From Saccharicrinis sp963675435 (GTDB lineage Bacteria; Bacteroidota; Bacteroidia; Bacteroidales; Marinilabiliaceae), in assembly GCA_963675435.1 (NCBI GenBank), contig OY776216.1, positions 744,001 through 808,000 on the forward strand: 64,000 nt of DNA. Direction: 5' to 3'. Made by a program: the position numbers and the translations under genes. Below the pieces are notes generated by a model. The model was given only the letters and a program-made list of their open reading frames with translations. It did no database searches and was not told the origin of the DNA. Position 1 is the stretch's first letter. The number at the start of each line of letters is the position of its first letter. Of this stretch, positions 27,827 to 37,117 are shown piece by piece.

Positions 27827-28492
27827 CTAAACATCTAAATACCTGATTAGTGCGTCGTAATTTTTCTTAACAACTTCGTCAACAGTATTGTGCTCCGAAT
27901 AGGATGCTGTTACTGTATAATCATATCTGTCAAATGCCCTTAAAACAGGACGAATATCTTCTCTGTTTAATTTAATTGTAATTGTTAAAGGTGAATTAGC
28001 ATCTTTTTGGTTTACATAGAAACTAAGCACCTTTGTATCTGCATCTTCAATAATTTGAGCTATCTCAGAAATTGAATATTCATGGGCAGGCATTTCAATT
28101 TCAATAATTCCTCCCGGAGTATGCACAGCAATTAATTCAGCATAATTTTTTAATAAATCAGTTTGAGTAATCATACCCAAATATTCTTTATTTTCTGATA
28201 AAACTGGAATTACAGTAAGTTGCAGTCTGGACGCAATTTCAATTACGGTATAAATATGTTGGTTATAAAAAACATATGGTGCAGTAAGCGAAAGTTTATG
28301 ATTACCAAGAGGTTCTTCTGGTTTATTTAAATCAAAAATATCAGTATCAGTTATTAAACCTAAAAATTCTTTATTGTTTACAATAGGCAAATGAGACACT
28401 CTAAAAACCTCCATCCAGTTTAGGGCATCTAGCCCAGAATCAGAGGTTTTCAGTGCAGGAACTATATCTGATATCAAATCTTGTGCTAACAT
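27827..28492 (-). CDS. CBS-domain pair protein with C-terminal ACT-like region
   Basis: A 221-aa soluble protein. Two CBS motifs occupy about 1-60 (DALNWMEVFRVSHLPIVNNKEFLGLITDTDIF) and 70-130 (IASRLQLTVIPVLSENKEYLGMITQTDLL); CBS pairs bind adenosine nucleotides. The last 80 residues (GGIIEIEMPAHEYSISEIAQII...) look like an ACT-type ligand-binding fold. No catalytic domain is attached. The gene faces pdxJ divergently. Confidence 0.8.
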   Translation of the reverse strand: MLAQDLISDIVPALKTSDSGLDALNWMEVFRVSHLPIVNNKEFLGLITDTDIFDLNKPEEPLGNHKLSLTAPYVFYNQHIYTVIEIASRLQLTVIPVLSENKEYLGMITQTDLLKNYAELIAVHTPGGIIEIEMPAHEYSISEIAQIIEDADTKVLSFYVNQKDANSPLTITIKLNREDIRPVLRAFDRYDYTVTASYSEHNTVDEVVKKNYDALIRYLDV

Positions 28493-28673
28493 ACAATGTG
28501 TTTCAAGAAATACTCTTAACTTTGCTGCGGGATGAACTACTATGTTCGCCCCATTTTTTTATTACGACTTTGCTTAAATTTAGTTGCATATAAGTAAACA
28601 ATCAAGTAATTGATAAGTTTATTTTTATATTTTGGATTAAAAAGCAAAGAATGTTGACTAAAATAAGGTTTTA

Positions 28674-29390
28674 ATGACAAAACTGAGTGTAAATATTAAT
28701 AAAGTGGCCACCCTAAGAAACTCAAGAGGTGGTGATATGCCAAATGTTGTAAAATCTGCTGTTGATGTACAGTTGTTTGGTGCAGATGGAGTTACAGTAC
28801 ATCCTCGTCCTGATGAAAGACATATTACTTACCAGGATGTTATGGATATTAAACCAATTATTAAAACAGAGTTTAACATTGAAGGGTATCCATCAAGAAA
28901 CTTTATTGATTTGGTGAAAAAGGTAAAGCCTCACCAGGTAACCCTTGTACCTGATCCACCAGAAGCTATAACTTCTAATGCAGGATGGGATACAATCAAA
29001 AATAAATCATTCTTACAGGAAATTATTTCAGAGTTTAGTGAATATGGAATTCGTACATCTATATTTATTGATAGTGATATAGATAATATTTCAAATGCTG
29101 CAGCCACAGGTACCGATAGGGTAGAGTTATATACAGAGCCTTATGCTGCTATGTTTGCAAAAGACAGAGAAACAGCTATTGCTCCGTTTGTTGCGGCTGC
29201 TGAAATGGCTAAAAAAGTAGGATTAAAAATTAACGCGGGTCATGACTTAAGCTTGGAGAACCTGAAGTTTTTCTCAGAAAGAATTCCTTTCCTAGCTGAA
29301 GTTTCAATTGGTCATGCTTTAATTTGTGATGCACTTTATATTGGCCTTGAAAGAGCAGTCCAGCTTTATAAAGAACAACTCAAACGATAA
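28674..29390 (+). CDS. pdxJ: Pyridoxine 5'-phosphate synthase
   Basis: A 238-aa TIM-barrel enzyme: LSVNINKVATLRNSRGG at the N-terminus, VTVHPRPDERHI with the conserved histidine/arginine/aspartate cluster, EFNIEGYPS, VTLVPD and GHDLSLENL. It condenses 3-amino-2-oxopropyl phosphate with deoxyxylulose 5-phosphate in the DXP-dependent vitamin B6 route. The alpha/beta hydrolase gene starts 14 bp downstream, so the pair is cotranscribed. Confidence 0.95.
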   Translation: MTKLSVNINKVATLRNSRGGDMPNVVKSAVDVQLFGADGVTVHPRPDERHITYQDVMDIKPIIKTEFNIEGYPSRNFIDLVKKVKPHQVTLVPDPPEAITSNAGWDTIKNKSFLQEIISEFSEYGIRTSIFIDSDIDNISNAAATGTDRVELYTEPYAAMFAKDRETAIAPFVAAAEMAKKVGLKINAGHDLSLENLKFFSERIPFLAEVSIGHALICDALYIGLERAVQLYKEQLKR

Positions 29391-29404
29391 TGTGTTGTTT
29401 ATAA

Positions 29405-30220
29405 ATGACGATGGAGTTGTTTAGTAAACATATTGGAAATGGTGATAGAAACCTGATTATTATACATGGACTTTATGGTTCATCAGATAATTGGTTAACT
29501 ATTTCAAAATATCTTGAAGATATTTGTAATATCTATATTATCGACCAAAGAAATCACGGGCGTTCACCTCATTCTACAGAAATGAATTATGAGGTGATGG
29601 CTGATGATTTAAATATATTTATGCAGGATGCCAATTTACAATCTGCAATTATCATGGGGCATTCTATGGGTGGTAAAACAGCAATGCGTTTTGCTTTAAA
29701 ATACCCAGATAAAGTAGATAAACTTTTGATTTTGGATATTGCACCTAAATCATATGGAGGTTTTAGTAATTATGCTAAAATAACCAATGATCATGAGAGC
29801 ATTGTTAAAGCACTACTATCTGTGGAGCCAAAGGATTATAAATCCAGAAGTGAAATAGACAAATTTCTTAAGGATAAGATTCCTAATAATATGGTTCGTT
29901 CATTTCTGCTTAAAAATATAGGTAGAGCTGAGGATAAATCATTGTATTGGAAATTAAATATTAAAGTCATATCCGAAAATTTGCATCAGATTATGGATGG
30001 CTTTTCTGATATTGGAGATAAGCTTGTTTTTCCAGAGTCAAAAGATGTCTATTTAATCAAAGGAGCAAACTCTCCCTATGTTCAGGAGGAAGACCTGCAG
30101 CAGGTACGTCGTTTTTTCCCTTCAGCTCAATTAACTACAATACCTGATGCCGGGCATTGGCTTCATGCTGAACAAACGGAGTTATTTGTAAAGACAGTAC
30201 GTTACTTTATTGCAAATTAA
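29405..30220 (+). CDS. Alpha/beta-fold hydrolase (YbfF-like esterase)
   Basis: A 271-aa alpha/beta hydrolase. The oxyanion-loop motif is IIHGLYGSSDNW (19-30), the nucleophile S87 lies in MGHSMGGKTAM, and the catalytic histidine is in DAGHWLHAEQ near the C-terminus. IDQRNHGRSPHS (46-57) is typical of YbfF. Such enzymes hydrolyse short acyl esters or thioesters; the natural substrate is unknown. No signal peptide. It is the second gene of the pdxJ unit. The second methionine (29411) is an equally possible start. Confidence 0.85.
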   Translation: MTMELFSKHIGNGDRNLIIIHGLYGSSDNWLTISKYLEDICNIYIIDQRNHGRSPHSTEMNYEVMADDLNIFMQDANLQSAIIMGHSMGGKTAMRFALKYPDKVDKLLILDIAPKSYGGFSNYAKITNDHESIVKALLSVEPKDYKSRSEIDKFLKDKIPNNMVRSFLLKNIGRAEDKSLYWKLNIKVISENLHQIMDGFSDIGDKLVFPESKDVYLIKGANSPYVQEEDLQQVRRFFPSAQLTTIPDAGHWLHAEQTELFVKTVRYFIAN

Positions 30221-30385
30221 ACAGTTCTTTTACCATAGAGTACACAGAGGTATTTCATAGAGTGATACGGAGTTTTATTCTTTGCTGTATCTATGTGAAG
30301 CGAAGTGACTTCTTGCTCTCTATGGTCAATGTTTTATTGGAGATGTTCTTCCTTGTGTCCTAATCCTATATTCTTGTTCCAGTGC

Positions 30386-31108
30386 CTATATCACTCTTTC
30401 AAAATACTCTGGTTCAATCAACGGTTTTCCCATAAATCGTAAGAGCAATTGAGCTGTAGCCAGAACATCTTTTTCACAGTATATGGCAATTCGTTCAAGA
30501 TCTTTCTCTTTGTAATATACTTCAGCAACCTGGCTACCGTCAATATCATCTTTGGGAGAAGGAATATTGAATATTGTAGTTAACAAATTAAGTGAAGTAT
30601 AGTGTTTATAATCTCCAAACTTCCATAAGTCCAGAGTATCTATAAATTTAATTTCCCAAGGTTTTTTACCCGCAATATTCAAACATTGAGGAAGCTTTAA
30701 GCCATTAATTAACATTCGACGAGCAATGTATGGGAAATCAAATTCTTTGGCGTTATGTCCGCACAGGTTATGGTTAGGACTTTTGCTCATAAAATGATCC
30801 AGCATATCTGAAAACTCCATCAACAATCGCTTTTCATCATCGTTGGCAAAGCTTTTTACTTTAAAGTGCATTTCACCTTTCACATGATGAATAATACCTG
30901 CAGAAATACAAACTATTTTCCCGAACTCAGCATAAATGCCGGCACGTTCATAAATGTCTGCAGGTGTTTCTTTGTCTTTTAAGAAGTAAGCTGCCTTTTT
31001 ATTCCACAATTGCTGCATCATCTCATCCTGATCGGCATAATTTTCATACTGAGGAACGGTTTCAATATCAATAAAAAGAATGTTTTCGGGAGCTAACTGT
31101 TCAAGCAT
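30386..31108 (-). CDS. Predicted 3'-5' exonuclease related to the PolB exonuclease domain
   Basis: A 240-aa DEDD-superfamily exonuclease. Motif I is FIDIETVPQ (D14, E16), motif II is GHNAKEFDFPYIARR, and motif III is YCEKDVLATAQLLLRF near the C-terminus; all four acidic residues needed for two-metal catalysis are present. It matches the stand-alone family related to the DNA polymerase B proofreading domain. It lies 2 bp downstream of udk, so the two are one transcript. Confidence 0.85.
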   Translation of the reverse strand: MLEQLAPENILFIDIETVPQYENYADQDEMMQQLWNKKAAYFLKDKETPADIYERAGIYAEFGKIVCISAGIIHHVKGEMHFKVKSFANDDEKRLLMEFSDMLDHFMSKSPNHNLCGHNAKEFDFPYIARRMLINGLKLPQCLNIAGKKPWEIKFIDTLDLWKFGDYKHYTSLNLLTTIFNIPSPKDDIDGSQVAEVYYKEKDLERIAIYCEKDVLATAQLLLRFMGKPLIEPEYFERVI

Positions 31109-31110
31109 AA

Positions 31111-31728
31111 TTAATTGGTTAGATTAAGATTTTGTTCAATATGTTGTTTCAATAGATTTATAGCTACTTTATTATTCCCACCCTGAGGAACGATTAAATC
31201 AGCATATCTTTTGGTTGGTTCAATAAATTGTAGGTGACTGGGTTTTACTGTTTCTTCGTAACGATCAAGAACTTGTTTTACATCTCTTCCACGTTCAATA
31301 ATATCACGAAGAATAACACGCGACAAACGGTCATCGGCTTCGGCATCAACAAATACCTTTAAATTCATTAATTCCCTTAGTTTTTTATGACCTAAAATTA
31401 AGATACCTTCAACAATAACTACATCTCTGGGATTAATAGTAGTGGTGTCCTCACTTCGGGTACAAGTTAAATAGGAGTACGAAGGCATTTCAATGCTCTC
31501 ATTATTCTTTAACCTCTTAAGGTGATCAATCAACAATTCCCATTCGATACTTTCGGGGTGATCAAAATTTAATTTCTTTCTTTCTTCCAACGAAATATTA
31601 CTATTGTCTTTGTAATACGAATCCTGCGGAAGAACAGTAACTTCGCCTTCCGGAAGTTGTTCAATAATTTTTCTAACAACAGTTGTTTTTCCGGAGCCTG
31701 TTCCTCCGGCAATACCAATTATTAACAT
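31111..31728 (-). CDS. udk: Uridine kinase
   Basis: A 205-aa P-loop kinase. The Walker A motif GGTGSGKTTV is at 8-17; PQDSYYKD and FDHPESIEW are uridine/cytidine kinase signatures and VIVEGILIL the Walker B region. It phosphorylates uridine or cytidine with ATP in pyrimidine salvage. First gene of a unit with the exonuclease. Confidence 0.95.
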   Translation of the reverse strand: MLIIGIAGGTGSGKTTVVRKIIEQLPEGEVTVLPQDSYYKDNSNISLEERKKLNFDHPESIEWELLIDHLKRLKNNESIEMPSYSYLTCTRSEDTTTINPRDVVIVEGILILGHKKLRELMNLKVFVDAEADDRLSRVILRDIIERGRDVKQVLDRYEETVKPSHLQFIEPTKRYADLIVPQGGNNKVAINLLKQHIEQNLNLTN

Positions 31729-31744
31729 GTGCCCACTTTATTTT

Positions 31745-31752
31745 TATCTTTG
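31745..31752 (+). promoter_or_regulatory. Candidate promoter in the udk/Dabb divergent spacer
   Basis: TATCTTTG matches TAnnTTTG on the plus strand; because the site is nearly palindromic (TTATCTTTGTAAAGATAA), the minus strand has the near-match TATCTTTA 18 bp from the udk start. Either or both directions may be used. Confidence 0.35.
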
Positions 31753-31856
31753 TAAAGATAAGAATTGATTATTTGATGTATGTAACATATAGATAAGAAA
31801 ATCTATAATAATCATTCAAAAATATAATTTACAGTATAACCTTTAATAAATAAGTA

Positions 31857-32156
31857 ATGATTAAACACGTTGTATTATTTCAACTGCAAGAATTTGAATC
31901 GGCTGAAGCAAAAAATGCCAAGTTAAATGAAATTAAATCTGCACTTGAGGCCTTACCTCCAAAAATTAAGGAAATCAAAAGTTTAACGGTAGGTTTAAAT
32001 GCTAATCCAGATGAGCAATATGATATTATATTGGAAGCGACTTTTAATAATTTGGAGGAATTAGATATTTATGCTAAGCATCCAGATCATGTGGCGGCAG
32101 GTGCTATTTTGAGAGCAGTATTGGAGAAAAGAGCATGTGTGGATTATGAAATCTAA
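31857..32156 (+). CDS. Dabb-family (stress-responsive A/B barrel) protein
   Basis: A 99-aa dimeric ferredoxin-like barrel protein: starts MIKHVVLFQL, with the family pattern PPKIKEIKSLTVGLN and YAKHPDHVA with the conserved histidine. Dabb proteins are diverse, some acting as small-molecule binders or decarboxylases; no precise role is assigned. It sits 18 bp before the SGNH esterase gene, so they are cotranscribed. Confidence 0.85.
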   Translation: MIKHVVLFQLQEFESAEAKNAKLNEIKSALEALPPKIKEIKSLTVGLNANPDEQYDIILEATFNNLEELDIYAKHPDHVAAGAILRAVLEKRACVDYEI

Positions 32157-32174
32157 TCTTATAAAATATCAGAA

Positions 32175-33254
32175 ATGACACTTGCTAAATATTCATTAAT
32201 TGTTCTTTGCCTTGTTTTTATAGGCTGTGCTCCTAAAATTATTGAAGTAAAACCTGATAATGAAAATATTGATTATGTAGGTCGTATTAACTTTGATAAT
32301 GTCTCAGAACCTGTAGTTTACTGGAGTGGTTCTGCAATTACTGTTCAGTTTAAGGGTAGTGACATTGCTGCCACTTTAAATGATGAACATGGGTTAAACT
32401 ACTTTAATGTGGTTATTGATCAGGATTCTGTTTATCCTCTAAAATTAAAGCAGGGTGTTCTGAAGTATAATCTGGCAAAGGGATTGGAACCGGAAAAAAC
32501 ACATACCATTTCATTGGTAAAACGTAATGAGTGGATTACAGGACAAACCGGATTTTTAGGTTTTACCATTGCCGGAAAATTAGAAAGCTTGCCAGAGAAG
32601 AGTGGCCGACTAATGGAGTTTTATGGAAACAGTATTACTGCCGGATATGCTATTGAAAACTTAACAGGAGGAGATAGTCCTGATAGTACCTATACCAATA
32701 ATTACAAAACTTATGCGGCATTAACGGCGCGTCATTTTAATGCAGACATACATTGTATTGTACGCTCAGGTATTGGTATTAACGTAAGTTGGGATCGTCC
32801 GATTATGCCAGAAATATGGGATCGTTTAAACCCTGCTGATTCAACAAGTAAGTGGGACTTTTCACTAGCCATACCAGATATTGTTGTAGTGAACCTGATG
32901 CAAAATGATAAATGGATTGTTAACCTTCCGGATAATGGGGAATATCAATATCGTTTTGGAGACACTACTCCAGACAAAGACTTTATTGTGAATGCCTATG
33001 CTCACTTTGTTAAAGGGATCAGAGATCAATATCCTGAAACAGCAATTATATGTGCATTAGGCAGTATGGATGCTACTCAGGAAGGATCGGAATGGCCCGG
33101 ATATATTGAGGAAGCAGTTGCTTTGTTAGATGATTCTAATATCTATACGCATTTCTTTCCTTTTATTGAGAAAGGAGGACATCCAAGAGTGGAGGATAAT
33201 AAAAAAATGGCAAATAGTTTGATTCAGTTTATTGATGAAAACATAGAGTGGTAA
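32175..33254 (+). CDS. SGNH/GDSL-family esterase lipoprotein (CE2-like)
   Basis: A 359-aa lipoprotein (signal peptide with VFIGC, lipid-bearing C18). About 35-135 is a beta-sandwich like the N-terminal jelly roll of CE2 acetylxylan esterases, and 145-355 is the SGNH domain: block I FYGNSITAGYA with S153, block III-like VVVNLMQND, and block V GGHPRVEDN with the catalytic histidine. CE2 enzymes remove acetyl groups from plant polysaccharides. It is tethered to a membrane and ends at a strong terminator. Confidence 0.83.
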   Translation: MTLAKYSLIVLCLVFIGCAPKIIEVKPDNENIDYVGRINFDNVSEPVVYWSGSAITVQFKGSDIAATLNDEHGLNYFNVVIDQDSVYPLKLKQGVLKYNLAKGLEPEKTHTISLVKRNEWITGQTGFLGFTIAGKLESLPEKSGRLMEFYGNSITAGYAIENLTGGDSPDSTYTNNYKTYAALTARHFNADIHCIVRSGIGINVSWDRPIMPEIWDRLNPADSTSKWDFSLAIPDIVVVNLMQNDKWIVNLPDNGEYQYRFGDTTPDKDFIVNAYAHFVKGIRDQYPETAIICALGSMDATQEGSEWPGYIEEAVALLDDSNIYTHFFPFIEKGGHPRVEDNKKMANSLIQFIDENIEW

Positions 33255-33275
33255 GATAATATCACCTTAATACTT

Positions 33276-33322
33276 AAAAAGCCTTATGAATTTATGTGTT
33301 ACAAATTCATAAGGCTTTTTTT
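33276..33322 (+). terminator. Intrinsic terminator after the SGNH esterase gene
   Basis: A stem of about 18 bp (AAAAAGCCTTATGAATTT with its complement) and 9-nt loop, followed by an uninterrupted T run on the plus strand. Confidence 0.9.
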
Positions 33323-33839
33323 CGTACAATTCATACATTAAGTTATTGTAGCACCAGATTAATATTCTCAGAATTATACTTTATGATGCTTTATTGTTTT
33401 TCTTTTTTGTGATTTTTCTGAAACCTTTTTTTTGATTTATCAGTTAGAGATTAGAATTGATCGACTTATGTAAAATAATTATTAATTCTTTCAAATGTCT
33501 TAAAATTACAAATATAGAAACTTAAAAAATAATATATCTTCGCCGCAATTAAGGCTTAGCAAGGTATTTAATGGGGAAATTAAATTAGAGGTATTTGTGA
33601 TAATGATTATGTTGGATCTAGTGAGATGAATAAAAAAAAATAAAAGCCAAAGTATTTAGGGATCAAATAATTCAGCTACAAACGGTAAGTAAAAGATCGT
33701 CTTGTATAGGATAGGTATGAACCTGATGTACTAATTATCAATAGTTAGATACTGGAGTGAGAAGTTTAGAACTGTTGGTTTTAATAAACGAGGTTCAATA
33801 AACACTTATGGATTAAGAAACAATAAAAAAGTATATAAT
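33323..33839 (+). promoter_or_regulatory. Long leader/intergenic region with a candidate promoter at 33535-33542
   Basis: No gene is seen here. TATCTTCG at 33535-33542, one base from TAnnTTTG and followed by CCGC as often seen at Bacteroidota start sites, is the best promoter candidate; it would give a leader of about 290 nt before the ATG at 33840. I see no riboswitch motif in that leader. Confidence 0.35.
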
Positions 33840-35477
33840 ATGAAGTTATTTAGAATTGGTTTTATACTGATTACCTTTTTAAGTGTAATCTTGTTTGAAC
33901 GATGCGTATCTGATACCATCAATCTCGATGATGTTCCTGATGAGGCCAATAGGTCTTATACCATCGATGTTCCGGGAATGCGAATTCAAGGTACAGCCAT
34001 GGAAATATTTGAGGAATTGGATGTCGATTCAATTATTGAAGTAGATGAATCTGGTTTGTTTTGGTTTTATTATGATGAAGAATTTGTTCAGGATTGGAAT
34101 AATATGCTAGCTCTGAATGAAATTTCAAATAGTTTCTATTACGATATGTCTTCATATTTGGGGGGCGTTTTGCCAGGACCATCTGTAAGATTAACAAATG
34201 AAGAAAGTATTGTTTTAACAGATGAAGAAAACGTAAGATTAGATACCGTTATGTGGAAATCCGGAGCATTTAATTTTACTTTTGAAACTTCTTCACCAGC
34301 TATTGATTCTGTAATTATTACCATTCCTCAATTGTATATTAATGAAGAGATATATACTGATACCATTGTAGGGGCTAATCTTAATAGTAATTATTCCATC
34401 GATTTGACGGATACTTATATGGATTTTACTAAGTATAGCGGCGATGTAAATAGTATCAACCTAATTACAGATGTAATTTTTGCAGAAGATGCCAGTTTAT
34501 ACTCTACCGCTACTTTATCCATGTCTTATGAAATGAAAGATATGGGATTAGAAAAAGCAATCGGGTATTTTGGTTCAAGGACTATCTCAGATGATGAGAA
34601 GACTTTAGATTTTGATGCTTTTGATAATAATTTTCTTTCTACCAATGTTGTGCTAAAAGATTTAAGGTTAGAAGTAATTGCTGAAAATACTTTTGGTATT
34701 CCTATGGAAATTAATTCAGGTAATATTGTTTTTACTAATACCGATACTAATGAAGATGTAGATATCATTATTGAAGATGGAAATAATATTATTGATCTTG
34801 ATAATTATATAGATGGATCGTCTGTGATACCAACAGAAAAGATTGAGATTAACACAGATAATTCTAATTTGGAGGATTTATTAAATATTAATGAGTTCGC
34901 ACCCAATAAAGTAGGTTCACACATTCAGATTATAGCCAATCCGGATGATGCTGATTTGAATTACTTTTTAACAGATACAAGTAAAGTAAAAACAACCATA
35001 AGAATGAATGTTCCATTATGGTTTAAATCTAGTAATTACAGCAGGTCTGATACAATTGAATTTGATTATAATGCAGATATTGATGACAAGGAGGACGAGC
35101 CATTATCGGACAAACTGGAAACCCTAACTGCGAATTTTAATGTAGAAAACGGACTGCCTTTTGATATCAGATTTCAGATTTATTTAACAGATAAAGATTA
35201 TTCTATTGTAGATCAGCTTTTTTCTTCTGATGAAGAATTACCATTTATTGAATCTGCAAAATTAGATGATCTGGATCGATTAACTGAAAGTACAATTTCT
35301 TCTTTCAAAGCAGAAATAGATAATCAAAAACTAGAAACCTGGAGTGAAAGTGATGTTAAGTATGCCATTGTAAGAATTATGGCAGCTACTGATGATGAGG
35401 ATTATGTAAAGCTTGGTGAAGATAATTTTATCAATCTCACCATGTCGTTTAATGCTGTAGGTAAACTAGGAGAATAA
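33840..35477 (+). CDS. Hypothetical cell-envelope protein, partner of the DUF5723 gene
   Basis: A 545-aa acidic protein of no family I recognise. It begins with a signal segment (LFRIGFILITFLSVILFERC); C22 could be lipidated but the preceding FER is not a canonical lipobox. The rest is rich in aspartate and beta-strand-like segments (several repeats of the form VNLITDVIF, SIDLTDTYMDF), suggesting a surface or periplasmic multi-beta-domain protein. The DUF5723 outer-membrane gene follows after 20 bp, so the two are cotranscribed and probably act together at the outer membrane (inference). Confidence 0.7.
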   Translation: MKLFRIGFILITFLSVILFERCVSDTINLDDVPDEANRSYTIDVPGMRIQGTAMEIFEELDVDSIIEVDESGLFWFYYDEEFVQDWNNMLALNEISNSFYYDMSSYLGGVLPGPSVRLTNEESIVLTDEENVRLDTVMWKSGAFNFTFETSSPAIDSVIITIPQLYINEEIYTDTIVGANLNSNYSIDLTDTYMDFTKYSGDVNSINLITDVIFAEDASLYSTATLSMSYEMKDMGLEKAIGYFGSRTISDDEKTLDFDAFDNNFLSTNVVLKDLRLEVIAENTFGIPMEINSGNIVFTNTDTNEDVDIIIEDGNNIIDLDNYIDGSSVIPTEKIEINTDNSNLEDLLNINEFAPNKVGSHIQIIANPDDADLNYFLTDTSKVKTTIRMNVPLWFKSSNYSRSDTIEFDYNADIDDKEDEPLSDKLETLTANFNVENGLPFDIRFQIYLTDKDYSIVDQLFSSDEELPFIESAKLDDLDRLTESTISSFKAEIDNQKLETWSESDVKYAIVRIMAATDDEDYVKLGEDNFINLTMSFNAVGKLGE

Positions 35478-35497
35478 TATTCAAACGATTAGATATC

Positions 35498-36946
35498 ATG
35501 ATAAATAAATTAAAAAATATAAAAGTACTATATATTGTTGTTTTGTTTTTGACAACATATAATACGGTCTTTTCTCAGAACTCGAACTTGTTGTATTATT
35601 TCGAAAATGTTCCGCAAACAAATTATACAAACCCTGCAATGTTGCCAAGAGCAAATACTTTTTTTAGTTTGCCGGGATTAAGTAGTATTGCCGTTGACTT
35701 TAAATCCGATATTGCTGCTAAGGATCTTTTACAAAAACATAACGGAATATGGGTTCAACCTTTAGATGCAGCTTTTGATTACTCTAAGTTTTATAAATCA
35801 TTTGGTAAGTCGGCCTCAATTAATGCAGGTCTTGCTTATGCACCAATTTATTTCGGATTCAGAACAAAAAAAGGATATTTTACTTTCTCGATGCAGGAAA
35901 AGATAAATGCTAAAATTTCCTTTCCTAAGGATATGTTTAAAATTGCAGAAAAAGGATTTGAAAATGGAGATGTACTTGATTTAAAATCTTTAGATGCTAA
36001 ATTGATGGCCTATCATGAGATTTCAATAGGATATGCGCGACAAATAGATGAAAAGCTAACAGTAGGAGTTCATTTTAAACCTTTGTTTGGAATCGCAGCA
36101 TCGAAGATGAAATATAATAGCTTGTCCATTAAAAATCATGGAACCTCATATAACTTAAAAGTTGATGGAGATATTTATTCTTCGGTACCATTTTTATCGG
36201 TTACAACAGATGAGGATGGATATCCTGATGAAGTTGAAATGCAGGATGATCTGGAAGGATCTGATATTGCTTCTCAAATAACTCCCGATTTTTCTAATTT
36301 CGGTTTAGCTTTTGATCTTGGAGCCGTGTATGATTTTAATTCATCTTTTACCTTTTCGGCAGCCTTAAATAATTTGGGATACATTAGCTGGAAAAAGAAT
36401 CTGAATTCTGTTTCTGCAAATGGAATCTATGATTTTGAAGGTCCGGATGTAGCTGTTACTGAAGTTGAGAATATGGATGAAGCTTATGAGGATATTCTGG
36501 ATGAAATTAAGGATGTAATGGAGGTGAAGAAAGAAGGTAAAAGCTTTAAAACTGGATTAGCTCCTGAATTAATGCTTGGTGCTGCTTATCATGTTAATCA
36601 TGTAATTGATTTGGGTTTTCTTTCTAAGAGTACATTTGCAAAATATAACTTCCGACAGGAGTTTGTAGTAACAACAAACTTTAATTTATATAAAGCTTTA
36701 AGTGCAAATTTTGGATATAATTATGAAATCAAAGGCTCCTCAGATTTAGGTTTAGGATTAGCTTTAAGAGGAGGTCCTTTTCAGGTATATTTAATGGCAA
36801 ATCATATTCCTTTCTATTATGATAAAATTGAATCAGATGGAGACGAATTCACAGTGCCAACCAAATCAGAGTCTTTTTCTTTGATGCTTGGAGTCAACTT
36901 TGTTTTAGGCAAGCATGGAAATAAAAACAAATCGATGATCGATTAA
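35498..36946 (+). CDS. DUF5723 family outer-membrane protein
   Basis: A 482-aa protein with signal peptide ending VFSQ. The sequence just after it, QTNYTNPAMLPRANTFFSLPGLSS, is the recognisable N-terminus of DUF5723 proteins, and the remainder has alternating beta strands with a FadL/PorV-like barrel layout and a final aromatic strand (SLMLGVNFVLG). Function is unknown. It is encoded directly after the 545-aa envelope protein. Confidence 0.78.
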   Translation: MINKLKNIKVLYIVVLFLTTYNTVFSQNSNLLYYFENVPQTNYTNPAMLPRANTFFSLPGLSSIAVDFKSDIAAKDLLQKHNGIWVQPLDAAFDYSKFYKSFGKSASINAGLAYAPIYFGFRTKKGYFTFSMQEKINAKISFPKDMFKIAEKGFENGDVLDLKSLDAKLMAYHEISIGYARQIDEKLTVGVHFKPLFGIAASKMKYNSLSIKNHGTSYNLKVDGDIYSSVPFLSVTTDEDGYPDEVEMQDDLEGSDIASQITPDFSNFGLAFDLGAVYDFNSSFTFSAALNNLGYISWKKNLNSVSANGIYDFEGPDVAVTEVENMDEAYEDILDEIKDVMEVKKEGKSFKTGLAPELMLGAAYHVNHVIDLGFLSKSTFAKYNFRQEFVVTTNFNLYKALSANFGYNYEIKGSSDLGLGLALRGGPFQVYLMANHIPFYYDKIESDGDEFTVPTKSESFSLMLGVNFVLGKHGNKNKSMID

Positions 36947-36964
36947 CAAATTAATAATTTTATA

Positions 36965-36993
36965 ACCTGACAGGTTTAGAATGCCTGTCAGGT
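36965..36993. terminator. Hairpin after the DUF5723 gene
   Basis: A perfect 10-bp stem ACCTGACAGG/CCTGTCAGGT with a 9-nt loop, 19 bp past the stop codon. It lacks a T run, so termination is less certain. Confidence 0.45.
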
Positions 36994-37117
36994 CTGTTAA
37001 ACGTAATATATTCACGTTTTTGCAGAACGATTAGATTTTCCAAGCCGTTCAAATTTCTTCATTTTAGCCTTATGTTAAGAAGCTAACAAAAGCTTTGTAA
37101 TTAAGGGTTTGATTTAT

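Noticed and set aside
30231..30327. Terminator between the pdxJ unit and the exonuclease gene
   Set aside because: ACCATAGAG and CTCTATGGT pair, but the arms are 80 nt apart with no T run; more like an intergenic repeat.
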